The translations under genes and the position numbers were made by a program. Positions 16,201-24,473 of a DNA stretch of 64,000 bases are shown here, one piece after another (position 1 is the first letter of the stretch; every line of letters starts with the position of its first letter). The DNA comes from QZKY01 sp963666295 (lineage in GTDB: Bacteria > Pseudomonadota > Gammaproteobacteria > Burkholderiales > Burkholderiaceae_D), in the NCBI GenBank assembly GCA_963666295.1, contig OY762707.1, forward strand, positions 248,001-312,000. Reading direction: 5' to 3'. Below the pieces are notes generated by a model that was not told the DNA's origin, ran no database searches, and saw only the letters and a list, made by a program, of their open reading frames with translations.

Positions 16201-17543
16201 TTAGCGTGTAAAACCCCGCCGTTCAGGGCGAGGATATAAGCGCTTAGGTTGCGTATTTTCAATTCAATGCTGTATATAATAACAGCATGAAGCGACTACA
16301 AGCCTACAAATATGCACTCATGCCAAACGGCGAGCAACAGCGCAAGATGCGCCGCTATGCCGGTATGTGCCGGTTCGTATACAACAAGGCACTGGCGCTG
16401 CAAAAGGGGTGGTATGCCGCCGATCAGAAAACGCGGTTTAGCTATACGAAACTGGCCAACCAGTTGCCGACGTGGAAGCAAGAACTGCCGTGGCTGGCTG
16501 ACGCCCCCTCTCAAGCATTGCAGCAATCCCTGAAAAACCTCGAACGTGCATACGTGAACTTCTTTCAGAAACGCAGTGACTTCCCACGCTTCAAGCGTAA
16601 GGGGCAGTCCGACAGTTTCCGGTATCCGCAAGGGTTCAAGATCGACCAGCCCAACAGCCGGATATTTCTGCCGAAGCTCGGCTGGATGCGCTATCGCAAC
16701 AGTCGTGAGCTTCTGGGCACTATCAAGAACATCACCGTATCCAGTAGTGGTGGCAAATGGTTCCTGTCCATCCAGACTGAACGCGAGGTTGAGCAATCCA
16801 TTCATCCGGCTACGTCTATTGTCGGCGTCGACGTGGGCATCACTCGTTTTGCCACGCTATCCGATGGGTCGTTCATCGAGCCATTAAACAGTTTCAAGCA
16901 GCACCAGCGTCGGCTTGCCCGTGTTCAACGGGCAATGTCTCGCAAAACGAAGTTCAGCAACAACTGGAAAAAGGCGAAAGCTCGTGTCCAGCGTATTCAC
17001 AGCACCATTGCCAATGTCCGCCGCGACTTCCTGCACAAGACTTCAGCCACGATCAGCCAAAACCACGCGCTCGTATGTATTGAGGATTTGCAGGTACGGA
17101 ATATGTCCAGGTCAGCAGCAGGCAGCAGCGAAGCTCCAGGGCGCAACGTCAGTGCAAAATCCGGCCTGAACCGTTCGATACTGGATCAGGGATGGTTCGA
17201 ATTCAGGCGTCAATTGGACTATAAGCTGCAATGGCAGGGCGGCATGTTAATTGCCGTACCACCGCAGTACACTAGCCAGACGTGTCCGGCTTGCGGCCAT
17301 GTGGCAAAAGACAACCGCAAAACCCAAGCGAAGTTTGCTTGTGTTAAATGCGGCCACGAAGAAAATGCCGATCTGGTCGGCGCAATGAATATCTTAGCGG
17401 CAGGGCATGCCGTGATCGCCTGTGGAGGAATGGTGCAACAAGGCCATCCTGCGAAGCAGGAACCCGCCGAAGCGACTGCGCAGGAGATTTTCCATGCGTA
17501 GCGCCGTAGGAATCTTTGGCATTCGTGCCGGAGAGGATGTCAA
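16201..17543 (+). mobile_element. IS200/IS605-type element carrying only tnpB
   Basis: The left end has an imperfect hairpin (CCCCGCCGTTCAGGGCGAGG, about 16214-16233) as in IS605-type elements. The right end after tnpB is TAGGAATCTTTGGC...GAGGATGTCAA, matching the usual right-end hairpin and terminal sequence. No Y1 transposase (tnpA) is present, so the element cannot move by itself. The exact left boundary is uncertain by several bases. Confidence 0.8.
16287..17501 (+). CDS. tnpB: RNA-guided endonuclease TnpB
   Basis: A 404-residue TnpB, the reRNA-guided RuvC nuclease ancestral to Cas12. The RuvC acids are all present: D182 in VGVDVG, E266 in CIEDLQV and D362 in ENADLVGAMNIL. The zinc ribbon is at C333, C336, C352 and C355. 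The N-terminal part begins LQAYKYALMPNGEQQ and has the helix with RFVYNKAL usual for the family. No frameshift or stop is seen, so it is probably functional. TnpB cleaves the empty donor site next to a TAM and promotes retention of the element; a guide RNA should arise from the 3' end of this gene and the right end of the element. Confidence 0.93.
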   Translation: MKRLQAYKYALMPNGEQQRKMRRYAGMCRFVYNKALALQKGWYAADQKTRFSYTKLANQLPTWKQELPWLADAPSQALQQSLKNLERAYVNFFQKRSDFPRFKRKGQSDSFRYPQGFKIDQPNSRIFLPKLGWMRYRNSRELLGTIKNITVSSSGGKWFLSIQTEREVEQSIHPATSIVGVDVGITRFATLSDGSFIEPLNSFKQHQRRLARVQRAMSRKTKFSNNWKKAKARVQRIHSTIANVRRDFLHKTSATISQNHALVCIEDLQVRNMSRSAAGSSEAPGRNVSAKSGLNRSILDQGWFEFRRQLDYKLQWQGGMLIAVPPQYTSQTCPACGHVAKDNRKTQAKFACVKCGHEENADLVGAMNILAAGHAVIACGGMVQQGHPAKQEPAEATAQEIFHA

Positions 17544-17565
17544 AACGTCATCCCGATGAAGATCG
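17380..17565 (+). ncRNA. Predicted reRNA (omega RNA) with guide
   Basis: By analogy with known TnpB systems, the scaffold RNA covers the tnpB 3' end and right end, finishing at GAGGATGTCAA (17533-17543). The guide would be the bases just after, AACGTCATCCCGATGAAGAT. Boundaries are inferred, not seen directly. Confidence 0.45.
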
Positions 17566-18136
17566 GGATCCAGTGGCTTTCCTCTGAATTTCATCGCAAA
17601 TGCCAGTGACAAACATCAACGACACTGGACCCCAGCCTTCGCTGGGGTGACGGCAATGTCAGTCGGCGTCTTCGCAAACAGAAAAAGAAACGCTTGCTAT
17701 CGCCATTTCGCGTCATCCCGATGAAGATCGGGATCCAGTGGCTTTCATCTGAATTTCATCGCAAATGCCAGTGACAAACATCAACGACGCTAGACCCCAG
17801 CCTGTGCTGGGGTGACAGCAAATAGAAACGTCACGTCGCAAACGTCGCTGGGCCCCAGCCTACGCTGGGGTGACAGCAATGTCAGCCGGCGTCTTCGCAA
17901 ACAGAAAAAGAAACGCTTGCCATCGCCATTTCACGTCATCCCGATGAAGATCGGGATCCAGTGGCTTTCTTCTGACTTTCAACGCAAGTGCATAGACAAC
18001 TCACCAACAACGGGTGACGGCAAATAGAAACGCCACGTCGCAAACGACACTGGACCCCAGTCTGCGCTGGGGTGACGGCAAATAGAAGCGCCACGTCACC
18101 AACGATACTGTGCCTCAACCTGTGCTGGGGTGACTC
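17546..18136. repeat. Array of palindromic repeat units
   Basis: Three diverged units begin with CGTCATCCCGATGAAGATCG at 17546, 17711 and 17934 (spacing 165 and 223). Each contains a first palindrome (CCCGATGAAGATCGGG), the phrase ATCCAGTGGCTTTC and one or more copies of a second palindrome (ACCCCAGCCTNCGCTGGGGT) followed by GACGGCAA. Two units also share TCGCAAACAGAAAAAGAAAC. The gap 17502-18151 holds only these repeats and the TnpB right end; no gene is seen. Confidence 0.85.
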
Positions 18137-18151
18137 CAAATGGCTGGTTCA

Positions 18152-18967
18152 CTACCCCACCCACTCGACTTTCTGCTCCACCCGCTCGACTTTCTGCCTC
18201 ACTTGCTCAAAAAAACAAACCGCCGCACAAGCCGCCACATTCAGGGATTCCATCTCGCCCAGGTGCGGAACAGCCACCTTATGCATCGCCATCGAAAGCA
18301 AATCAGCTGACACCCCCTGCCCTTCATGCCCAAATAGCCAGGCAACGGGCTGATGCAAATCAAGCTCGAAAATTGTTTGCTCCTGATGCGGGCTTGTCGC
18401 CACAACCGGCACCCGCGACGAACGCATTAACGCAACCAGATCCACATTTTCATACACTTGCAGCATAAAATGCGCCCCCATTGCGGCTCTCAAAACACGT
18501 GGCGACCACACCTGCGCCGTTCCAGAACTGCAATAGACTTGTGTAATGCCTGCCGCTGCTGCACTGCGCATGATCGAGCCCAGATTGCCAGGGTCCTGTA
18601 TTTGATCCAGCAACACAGCAGACAGCGCCAAAAACTCTGGTGCATTGATCGTGGGCCTATCGATCAAAAACAGAACGCCTGCACCACGCTCAACCTGGCT
18701 TAATGGCTTGAAAAGATTTTCGGGTAATGAAATGCAGCGGCTTGATTGGCGCTCGCATTGCGCCACAATCTCTGAGACTTCTGGATTATCCAGCGCACCG
18801 TCAGCAATGACACAAACAAAAGGCGCGCCCGCGAACTGCAAATAAGCCTGACACAAGTGGGCGCCATCCAGCAACGCACGCTCAGACTTTCGCCGCGTAT
18901 GCGCATGCGTCGCAATACGCCTTAGCTCTTTATAGAGTGCGTTGTCTTTTGAGGTAATTGCCTGCAT
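18152..18967 (-). CDS. TrmH/SpoU-family RNA 2'-O-methyltransferase
   Basis: A 271-residue SPOUT methyltransferase. An N-terminal substrate-binding domain (about 1-100) starts with ITSKDNALYKELRRIA, as in 23S rRNA methyltransferases. The C-terminal knotted domain has DQIQDPGNLGSIMRSAAAAG (motif 1, with the N and R that contact RNA), GHEGQGVSADLL (motif 2) and ESLNVAACAAVCFFEQ (motif 3), which form the S-adenosylmethionine site. The most likely substrate is a ribose in rRNA, but the exact site cannot be read from sequence. It lies just downstream of rnhB on the same strand with a 20-base gap. Confidence 0.88.
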   Translation of the reverse strand: MQAITSKDNALYKELRRIATHAHTRRKSERALLDGAHLCQAYLQFAGAPFVCVIADGALDNPEVSEIVAQCERQSSRCISLPENLFKPLSQVERGAGVLFLIDRPTINAPEFLALSAVLLDQIQDPGNLGSIMRSAAAAGITQVYCSSGTAQVWSPRVLRAAMGAHFMLQVYENVDLVALMRSSRVPVVATSPHQEQTIFELDLHQPVAWLFGHEGQGVSADLLSMAMHKVAVPHLGEMESLNVAACAAVCFFEQVRQKVERVEQKVEWVG

Positions 18968-18987
18968 GTCTGAACAAAACCATTGAT

Positions 18988-19590
18988 TTATCTGGGAATT
19001 AACAGCGCCTTCACGGGCGCATAGGATTTACGGTGAACCGACGAAACGCCATGTTCCCGTAAACGCTCAAGGTGTAAGGCCGTTGGGTAACCCTTGTGTC
19101 TATCAAAGGCATATTCAGGATATTTTTCATGCATTTCAAGACAAACGGCATCCCGCGCGGTCTTGGCAAGAATGGACGCTGCCGATATCGCCTTGACCTT
19201 GCTATCCCCTTTGATAATCGCCTCAGCAGGGACATTCAAATTTGGGCAACGGTTACCGTCGATTAAAGCTAACTCAGGCGTTACGCTCAAGCCTTCAACC
19301 GCCCGCTTCATCGCCAGCATGCTTGCCTGCAAAATGTTGAGCCGATCAATCTCATCTTCCGAACACTGTGCAATCGACCACGCCAAAGCCTTGCTTTTAA
19401 TCTGGTCTGCTAACGCATCCCTTCTCTTTGCAGTCAGTTTCTTCGAATCTTGAAGTCCTTCTATTGGCCTCTCTGGATCAAGAATTACCGCAGCAGCGAA
19501 AACGGGGCCTGCCAGTGGGCCGCGACCAGCTTCGTCTACACCGCAAAACAAATCCTGGTCATGAGTAAAAAAACTATTAAACAGCGGCAT
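18988..19590 (-). CDS. rnhB: Ribonuclease HII
   Basis: A 200-residue RNase HII that cuts at single ribonucleotides in DNA and at RNA-DNA hybrids. The signature CGVDEAGRGPLAGPV (catalytic D and E) is at residues 16-30, a further acid is in LALIDGNRCP, and the C-terminal DRHKGYPTALH loop is present. Length matches the family. It is the first gene of a two-gene operon with the RNA methyltransferase; in other proteobacteria it often follows lpxB, which is not here. Confidence 0.96.
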   Translation of the reverse strand: MPLFNSFFTHDQDLFCGVDEAGRGPLAGPVFAAAVILDPERPIEGLQDSKKLTAKRRDALADQIKSKALAWSIAQCSEDEIDRLNILQASMLAMKRAVEGLSVTPELALIDGNRCPNLNVPAEAIIKGDSKVKAISAASILAKTARDAVCLEMHEKYPEYAFDRHKGYPTALHLERLREHGVSSVHRKSYAPVKALLIPR

Positions 19591-19823
19591 GGTAATGACA
19601 AAAAGCTTGAAAATTAAACAATTAGGTTCACAACATTCAAGTGGATATTACGGTGCGAGAGTTTGGCGTACCAGAATATGTGATTGTAAATCCAAATCAA
19701 GACCACCCAAATAATTAATCCTTTATATAGTGACAATTCCCGTTACCACGTTTGTTTGATGCAGGTAAAATTAACAAATTACTCTGCTTGACCTTTAATC
19801 GAAGTCACTACAATCGATAATTT

Positions 19824-20909
19824 ATGATTCTTGTAACTGGCGGCGCTGGCTTCATCGGCTCAAACTTCATCATTGACTGGCTGGCAAACAATACCGAGCC
19901 TGTCATCAATTTTGATAACCTGACTTACGCAGGAAATCTGAACAATCTGGCGTCTTTGCAGAAGGATCCCCGACACCTTTTCGTTAAAGGGGATATCTGC
20001 GACACAACGCATGTTGCAGAGTTGCTAGCAAATCACAAACCTCGCGCCATCGTTCATTTCGCTGCTGAAAGCCATGTTGACCGATCCATCCACGGCCCGG
20101 CTGATTTTATCCAGACCAACATCAACGGCACATTTTCCCTGCTGGAAGCGGCGCGCGCCTACTGGTCTACCCTGCCAGAGTCAGAAAAGGCTGCTTTTCG
20201 TCTTCTGCATGTTTCGACCGACGAAGTCTACGGCACACTATCTAAAACAGATGCGCCTTTTACTGAAGAGACGCCCTACGCCCCAAACAGCCCGTACGCC
20301 GCCTCGAAAGCAGCCTCGGATCACCTGGTGCGAGCCTACTTTCACACCTATGGGTTGCCCGTCATTACAACCAACTGTAGCAACAACTACGGCCCCTACC
20401 AGTTCCCTGAAAAGCTGATCCCGCTGATACTCGCCAACGCACTCGCTGGCAAGCCGCTTCCTGTTTATGGAGACGGCCAGCAGATACGCGACTGGTTGTA
20501 TGTGACGGACCACTGCACCGCCATCCGCCGCACTCTGGAAGCAGGCAAACTGGGCGAAGTCTACAATGTTGGCGGCTGGAATGAAAAAGCCAACCTCGAC
20601 GTGGTGCATACGCTGTGCGACATCCTCGACAATCTGGCACCAAAAACTGATTTAACATCCTATCGTGAGCAAATCATCTTTGTCGAAGACCGTCCTGGGC
20701 ATGATCGCCGCTACGCAATAGATGCGCGCAAGATTGAGCGCGAACTGGGCTGGAAGCCACAGGAAACTTTCGAGACCGGTATTCGCAAGACGGTTCAATG
20801 GTATCTGGAGAATCAGGATTGGGTTGCCAACGTCCAGTCTGGAGAGTACCTCAAATGGATGGAAACCAATTACCAGCACCGAGAAAACCAGCAAGGAAAA
20901 GCATCATGA
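19824..20909 (+). CDS. rmlB: dTDP-glucose 4,6-dehydratase
   Basis: A 361-residue short-chain dehydrogenase-like enzyme, second step in dTDP-L-rhamnose synthesis. It begins with the NAD-binding loop VTGGAGFIGSNF; the catalytic region has STDEVYGTL and the YxxxK pair in SPYAASKAASDH. It is the first gene of a rml operon in the order B-A-C-D. Its stop codon overlaps the rmlA start (ATGA). Confidence 0.97.
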   Translation: MILVTGGAGFIGSNFIIDWLANNTEPVINFDNLTYAGNLNNLASLQKDPRHLFVKGDICDTTHVAELLANHKPRAIVHFAAESHVDRSIHGPADFIQTNINGTFSLLEAARAYWSTLPESEKAAFRLLHVSTDEVYGTLSKTDAPFTEETPYAPNSPYAASKAASDHLVRAYFHTYGLPVITTNCSNNYGPYQFPEKLIPLILANALAGKPLPVYGDGQQIRDWLYVTDHCTAIRRTLEAGKLGEVYNVGGWNEKANLDVVHTLCDILDNLAPKTDLTSYREQIIFVEDRPGHDRRYAIDARKIERELGWKPQETFETGIRKTVQWYLENQDWVANVQSGEYLKWMETNYQHRENQQGKAS

Positions 20910-21808
20910 TTACGGCAACTCGCAGCAACCGTAAGGGCATCATTCTGGCAGGCGGTTCGGGCACAAGACTTTACCCGGCTACCATCTCGGTTTCCAAGCA
21001 GTTACTGCCGGTCTATGACAAGCCGATGATCTACTATCCGCTGACCACGCTGATGCTGGCAGATATTCGCGACATCTTGATCATTTCAACTCCGCAAGAC
21101 ACGCCGCGCTTTGCCGAGTTACTGGGCAACGGCAATCAGTGGGGGCTTAACATCAGTTATGCCGTGCAGCCCTCCCCGGACGGCCTGGCGCAAGCCTTCA
21201 TTATTGGGCGTGAATTTGTCGGCAACGCCCCTTCCGCGCTGGTGCTGGGGGACAACATTTTTTACGGGCACGACTTTAATGCAAAACTGAATGCCGCAAC
21301 TTCGCGTAATGGTGGCGCTTCTGTATTTGCCTATCACGTACATGATCCGGAGCGTTACGGCGTGGTTGAGTTTGATGCTGATCGTCGGGCAGTCAGTATT
21401 GAAGAAAAGCCTGTTGAGCCAAAATCCAATTATGCCGTCACCGGCCTGTATTTTTACGATAACCAGGTGTGTGACATTGCTGCCACGATCAAGCCATCCG
21501 CACGTGGCGAACTGGAGATTACCGATATCAATCGCACCTACCTTGAGCAAGGAAGTTTGAACGTTGAAGTGATGGGGCGCGGCATGGCATGGCTGGATAC
21601 CGGCACGCATGAATCAATGCTGGATGCATCGCAATTCATCGCCACCGTCGAAAAACGCCAAGGGCTGAAAATTGCCTGCCCGGAAGAGATCGCCTTTCGC
21701 AAGACCTACATTAATGCCGCCCAGCTCGAAATGCTGGCGCAACCCTTGATCAAGAACGGCTACGGGCAGTACCTGATGCAAATCCTGACCAATACGGTGT
21801 TCTATTGA
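20906..21808 (+). CDS. rmlA: Glucose-1-phosphate thymidylyltransferase
   Basis: A 300-residue nucleotidyltransferase making dTDP-glucose. It has GIILAGGSGTRLYPAT (nucleotide-binding loop), the VSKQLLPVYDKPMIYYPL helix and ALVLGDNIFYG with the metal-binding aspartate. The start at 20906 overlaps the rmlB stop; an in-frame upstream ATG at 20798 lies inside rmlB. The last codon is TAT and the stop TGA lies inside the terminal repeat of the MITE-like element that follows, so the C-terminus ends VFY. The insertion probably hit the TA of the original stop codon and added one tyrosine. Confidence 0.96.
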   Translation: MITATRSNRKGIILAGGSGTRLYPATISVSKQLLPVYDKPMIYYPLTTLMLADIRDILIISTPQDTPRFAELLGNGNQWGLNISYAVQPSPDGLAQAFIIGREFVGNAPSALVLGDNIFYGHDFNAKLNAATSRNGGASVFAYHVHDPERYGVVEFDADRRAVSIEEKPVEPKSNYAVTGLYFYDNQVCDIAATIKPSARGELEITDINRTYLEQGSLNVEVMGRGMAWLDTGTHESMLDASQFIATVEKRQGLKIACPEEIAFRKTYINAAQLEMLAQPLIKNGYGQYLMQILTNTVFY

Positions 21809-22052
21809 TGCGGCGCACGAATAAATTTGAAATATGCGCATGTCGTGCCAGCGCCCTACGGACTGGTGCTGGGGCGACGTGTAGTAAAGATGGCATGCTG
21901 TCATGCCAGCTTAGGCTGGCATCCAGTGTCGTTAAGATGCTGCTCGGGTTTCAGGCTCATGCTGCAGAGCAAAGCCACTGGGCCCCGGCCTACACCGGAG
22001 CGACACAAGGGGAACAAACTTGAATACTTCAAACTTCAACTGGCCGAATCAA
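21805..22052 (+). repeat. MITE-like repeat, copy 2 (inside the rml operon)
   Basis: A 248-base copy between rmlA and rmlC, bounded by TTGATGCGGCGCACG and TGGCCGAATCAA. TA flanks the left end; the right flank is TG. It carries extra internal sequence (GCCCTACGGACTGGTGCTGG and a second GCATGCTGTCATGCCAGC) absent from copy 1. It ends four bases before the rmlC start. Confidence 0.85.
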
Positions 22053-22056
22053 TGAG

Positions 22057-22602
22057 ATGAAAGTAATCGCCACCGCCATTCCAGACGTTCTCATCATCGA
22101 GCCACAGATATATGGTGATGAACGCGGCTTTTTTTATGAAAGTTTCAACGCACGCCGCTTTGCCGAATTGACTGGCATACAGACTAACTTCGTGCAGGAT
22201 AACCACTCCAAATCAGCGAAAAATGTTTTGCGCGGCTTGCACTACCAGATCCAGCAACCACAAGGCAAACTGGTGCGTGTTATTGCGGGTGAAGTGTTTG
22301 ATGTTGCGGTTGATATACGCAAAAGTTCGCCCTCCTTTGGACAATGGGTGGGCGTAAGCTTATCCGCTGAAAACAAGCGCCAGCTCTGGATACCAGAAGG
22401 CTTTGCACACGGCTTTATTGTCACCAGTGATTCAGCAGAGTTTCTTTATAAAACCACGGATTACTGGGCGCCTGAGCACGAGAGGTGCATCATCTGGAAT
22501 GACACTACAATTGGCATTGAATGGCCACTTGAGGTTGAGCCGGGCCTTTCTGCCAAGGATCAAGAAGGGAAACGGCTTACTGATGCAGAGGTGTTTGCTT
22601 GA
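22057..22602 (+). CDS. rmlC: dTDP-4-dehydrorhamnose 3,5-epimerase
   Basis: A 181-residue cupin epimerase, third step to dTDP-rhamnose. Key features are DERGFFYESF, the catalytic-base region DNHSKSAKNVLRGLHYQ (H and R) and VRVIAGEVFDVAVDIR. The substrate-positioning WIPEGFAHGF is intact. It is the usual length. The repeat element ends just before the ATG and no good ribosome binding site is visible, so translation may depend on the altered leader. rmlD starts at an overlapping TTG. Confidence 0.96.
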   Translation: MKVIATAIPDVLIIEPQIYGDERGFFYESFNARRFAELTGIQTNFVQDNHSKSAKNVLRGLHYQIQQPQGKLVRVIAGEVFDVAVDIRKSSPSFGQWVGVSLSAENKRQLWIPEGFAHGFIVTSDSAEFLYKTTDYWAPEHERCIIWNDTTIGIEWPLEVEPGLSAKDQEGKRLTDAEVFA

Positions 22603-23474
22603 GGATTTTGCTCACAGGAAAAAACGGCCAGGTCGGATACGAGCTGGAGCGAAGCCTGCAAGGTCTGGGAGAAATAATTGCCGTAGATCGCAGCCAAATG
22701 GATCTGACAGATCTGGATCAAGTGCGTGATGTAATCCGTAGCTTCAAACCGAATCTGATCGTAAACCCCGCCGCATATACCGCTGTCGATAAGGCTGAAA
22801 GTGAACCTGCACTCGCCATGCAAATTAATGGGGAAGCGCCCGGCGAAAAAGCTGAAGAAGCGAAAAAGCTGAATGCCGCCATCATTCATTACAGCACTGA
22901 TTATGTTTTCGATGGCACGAAAGCACCGCCCTATCTTGAAACCGACTCCACCGATCCATACAATGCCTATGGCGCAACGAAGCTTGCTGGGGAGCAAGCG
23001 ATACAAGCAGTTGGTGCTCTGTGCCTAATTTTGCGCACCAGTTGGGTTTATGGCATGCGAGGTAGCAACTTCTTGCTGACGATGCTACGTCTGGCAAAAG
23101 AACGTGACGAATTGCGCATTGTTGCTGATCAACATGGTGCACCCACATGGTGCCGCACCATCACTGAAACCACTGCCCATATTGTTGCGCAAGATATAGG
23201 CAGTAAATGCTTTATTGAATGGATCAATGAAAAGTCCGGGTTATACCACCTGACTGCGCAAGAAAGCACAACTTGGCATAGATTTGCAAAAGAGATTTTT
23301 AATCAGGCTGTTAATACATCCAAGCCTTCTGTACTTGAGATTGCATCACACGAATATCCAACACCGGCAAAAAGACCAAACAATTCGACTCTTTCATGCA
23401 GCAAGCTTTGTGATGAATTTGGTTTGGCGTGGCCCTCTTGGTCGCAAGTGCTTGAGTTATGCCTAAGCAACTGA
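22599..23474 (+). CDS. rmlD: dTDP-4-dehydrorhamnose reductase
   Basis: A 291-residue reductase giving dTDP-L-rhamnose. The NADPH-binding loop ILLTGKNGQVGYEL is at the N-terminus, and the catalytic Ser/Tyr/Lys region is HYSTDYVFDG followed by NAYGATKLAGE. The start is a TTG that overlaps the rmlC TGA (TTGA). Upstream in-frame ATG codons are not available, so TTG is well supported. It completes the rml operon. Confidence 0.95.
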   Translation: MRILLTGKNGQVGYELERSLQGLGEIIAVDRSQMDLTDLDQVRDVIRSFKPNLIVNPAAYTAVDKAESEPALAMQINGEAPGEKAEEAKKLNAAIIHYSTDYVFDGTKAPPYLETDSTDPYNAYGATKLAGEQAIQAVGALCLILRTSWVYGMRGSNFLLTMLRLAKERDELRIVADQHGAPTWCRTITETTAHIVAQDIGSKCFIEWINEKSGLYHLTAQESTTWHRFAKEIFNQAVNTSKPSVLEIASHEYPTPAKRPNNSTLSCSKLCDEFGLAWPSWSQVLELCLSN

Positions 23475-23594
23475 TAGCAAGCGTATAAGTCAAGAGCAGC
23501 CAGGTTACTGGTAGAATCCTCTGACATCTTAAGAAAAATTTACACGCTCTTTTCAGGAGCATAGAATCACTCGTTTCACAGAATTTTTATAAAT

Positions 23595-24398
23595 ATGATG
23601 AGCAAAGAGCCTCAAGATACACAACCAACACTATGTGTAGGCATTCTTACTTTAAATGAAGCAAGAAATATTTCTCGCTGCATTAAAAGCGCACAGTTTG
23701 CTGACCAAATTGTTGTCATTGACTCTGGAAGCACAGATGAAACCTGTGAAATAGCCAGAAAGCATGGTGCTGAAGTTCATGTTTATTCCGACTGGCAAGG
23801 ATTCGGAGAGCAGAGAAACCGCATACTTAAGCACTGCAATACGGACTTCATTTTTTTCCTGGATGCGGATGAAGAAATCCCCCCAAAACTACAAGCTGAA
23901 ATTATTGAAGCCGTAAATAGTGGCGAAGACGTTATTTATGAAATATTGTGGGAACAGGTTGCTTTTGGCCGCACACTTAAGTACATGGACAGTACAGGTG
24001 GACTTCGAAGGTTTTTTAAAACCACCTCCGTTGACCGCTACGAAGGCGTTGTTCATGAGTGGGTCATCATGAAAGCTGGAAACAGGCCAATCCGTAAATT
24101 TAAAAACAAGGTCTTGCACTACTCAAGGGAATCAATCTACGGAAGCCTGCTTAAGTTGGCACAGTACTCTCACCTAGGCGCAGTAAAACGCTCAGAGAAT
24201 AAAAAAAAGGGGGGCGGTTTATGGCGAGGATTCTTTTCCGGCCTTGCCAACTTTCTCCGCCTCTACTTTATAGGAAGAGGCTTCTTGGGTGGTGCACAAG
24301 GTTTTCTATTTTGCTTCTTTATTGGACTAGAGTGTTTTTTCCGTTACGTCGCACTGGAATATGACAAAGACAGCATGGACATCTTGGTAAAAAGATGA
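23595..24398 (+). CDS. Glycosyltransferase family 2 (WaaE/KdtX-like)
   Basis: A 267-residue glycosyltransferase of GT-A fold. It has VGILTLNEARNISRCIKS, a DSGSTDET nucleotide-sugar loop and FFLDADEEIPP with the metal-binding DxD. This combination and the C-terminal membrane-associated helix (about residues 215-245) match WaaE-type LPS core transferases that add glucose to heptose. It starts 120 bases after rmlD and probably acts on LPS core or a related glycan. The exact sugar and acceptor cannot be read from sequence. Confidence 0.82.
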   Translation: MMSKEPQDTQPTLCVGILTLNEARNISRCIKSAQFADQIVVIDSGSTDETCEIARKHGAEVHVYSDWQGFGEQRNRILKHCNTDFIFFLDADEEIPPKLQAEIIEAVNSGEDVIYEILWEQVAFGRTLKYMDSTGGLRRFFKTTSVDRYEGVVHEWVIMKAGNRPIRKFKNKVLHYSRESIYGSLLKLAQYSHLGAVKRSENKKKGGGLWRGFFSGLANFLRLYFIGRGFLGGAQGFLFCFFIGLECFFRYVALEYDKDSMDILVKR

Positions 24399-24473
24399 AC
24401 TCGCAAATCGGATACTCAGCTATAGTGCCTGACAAAATGGCGCCGATTCAGATTACCCAACGAGCCCATTAAA

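Noticed and set aside
17546..18136. CRISPR array
   Set aside because: Units are 165-223 bases apart, diverged and palindromic, with repeated rather than unique spacers, and there are no cas genes.
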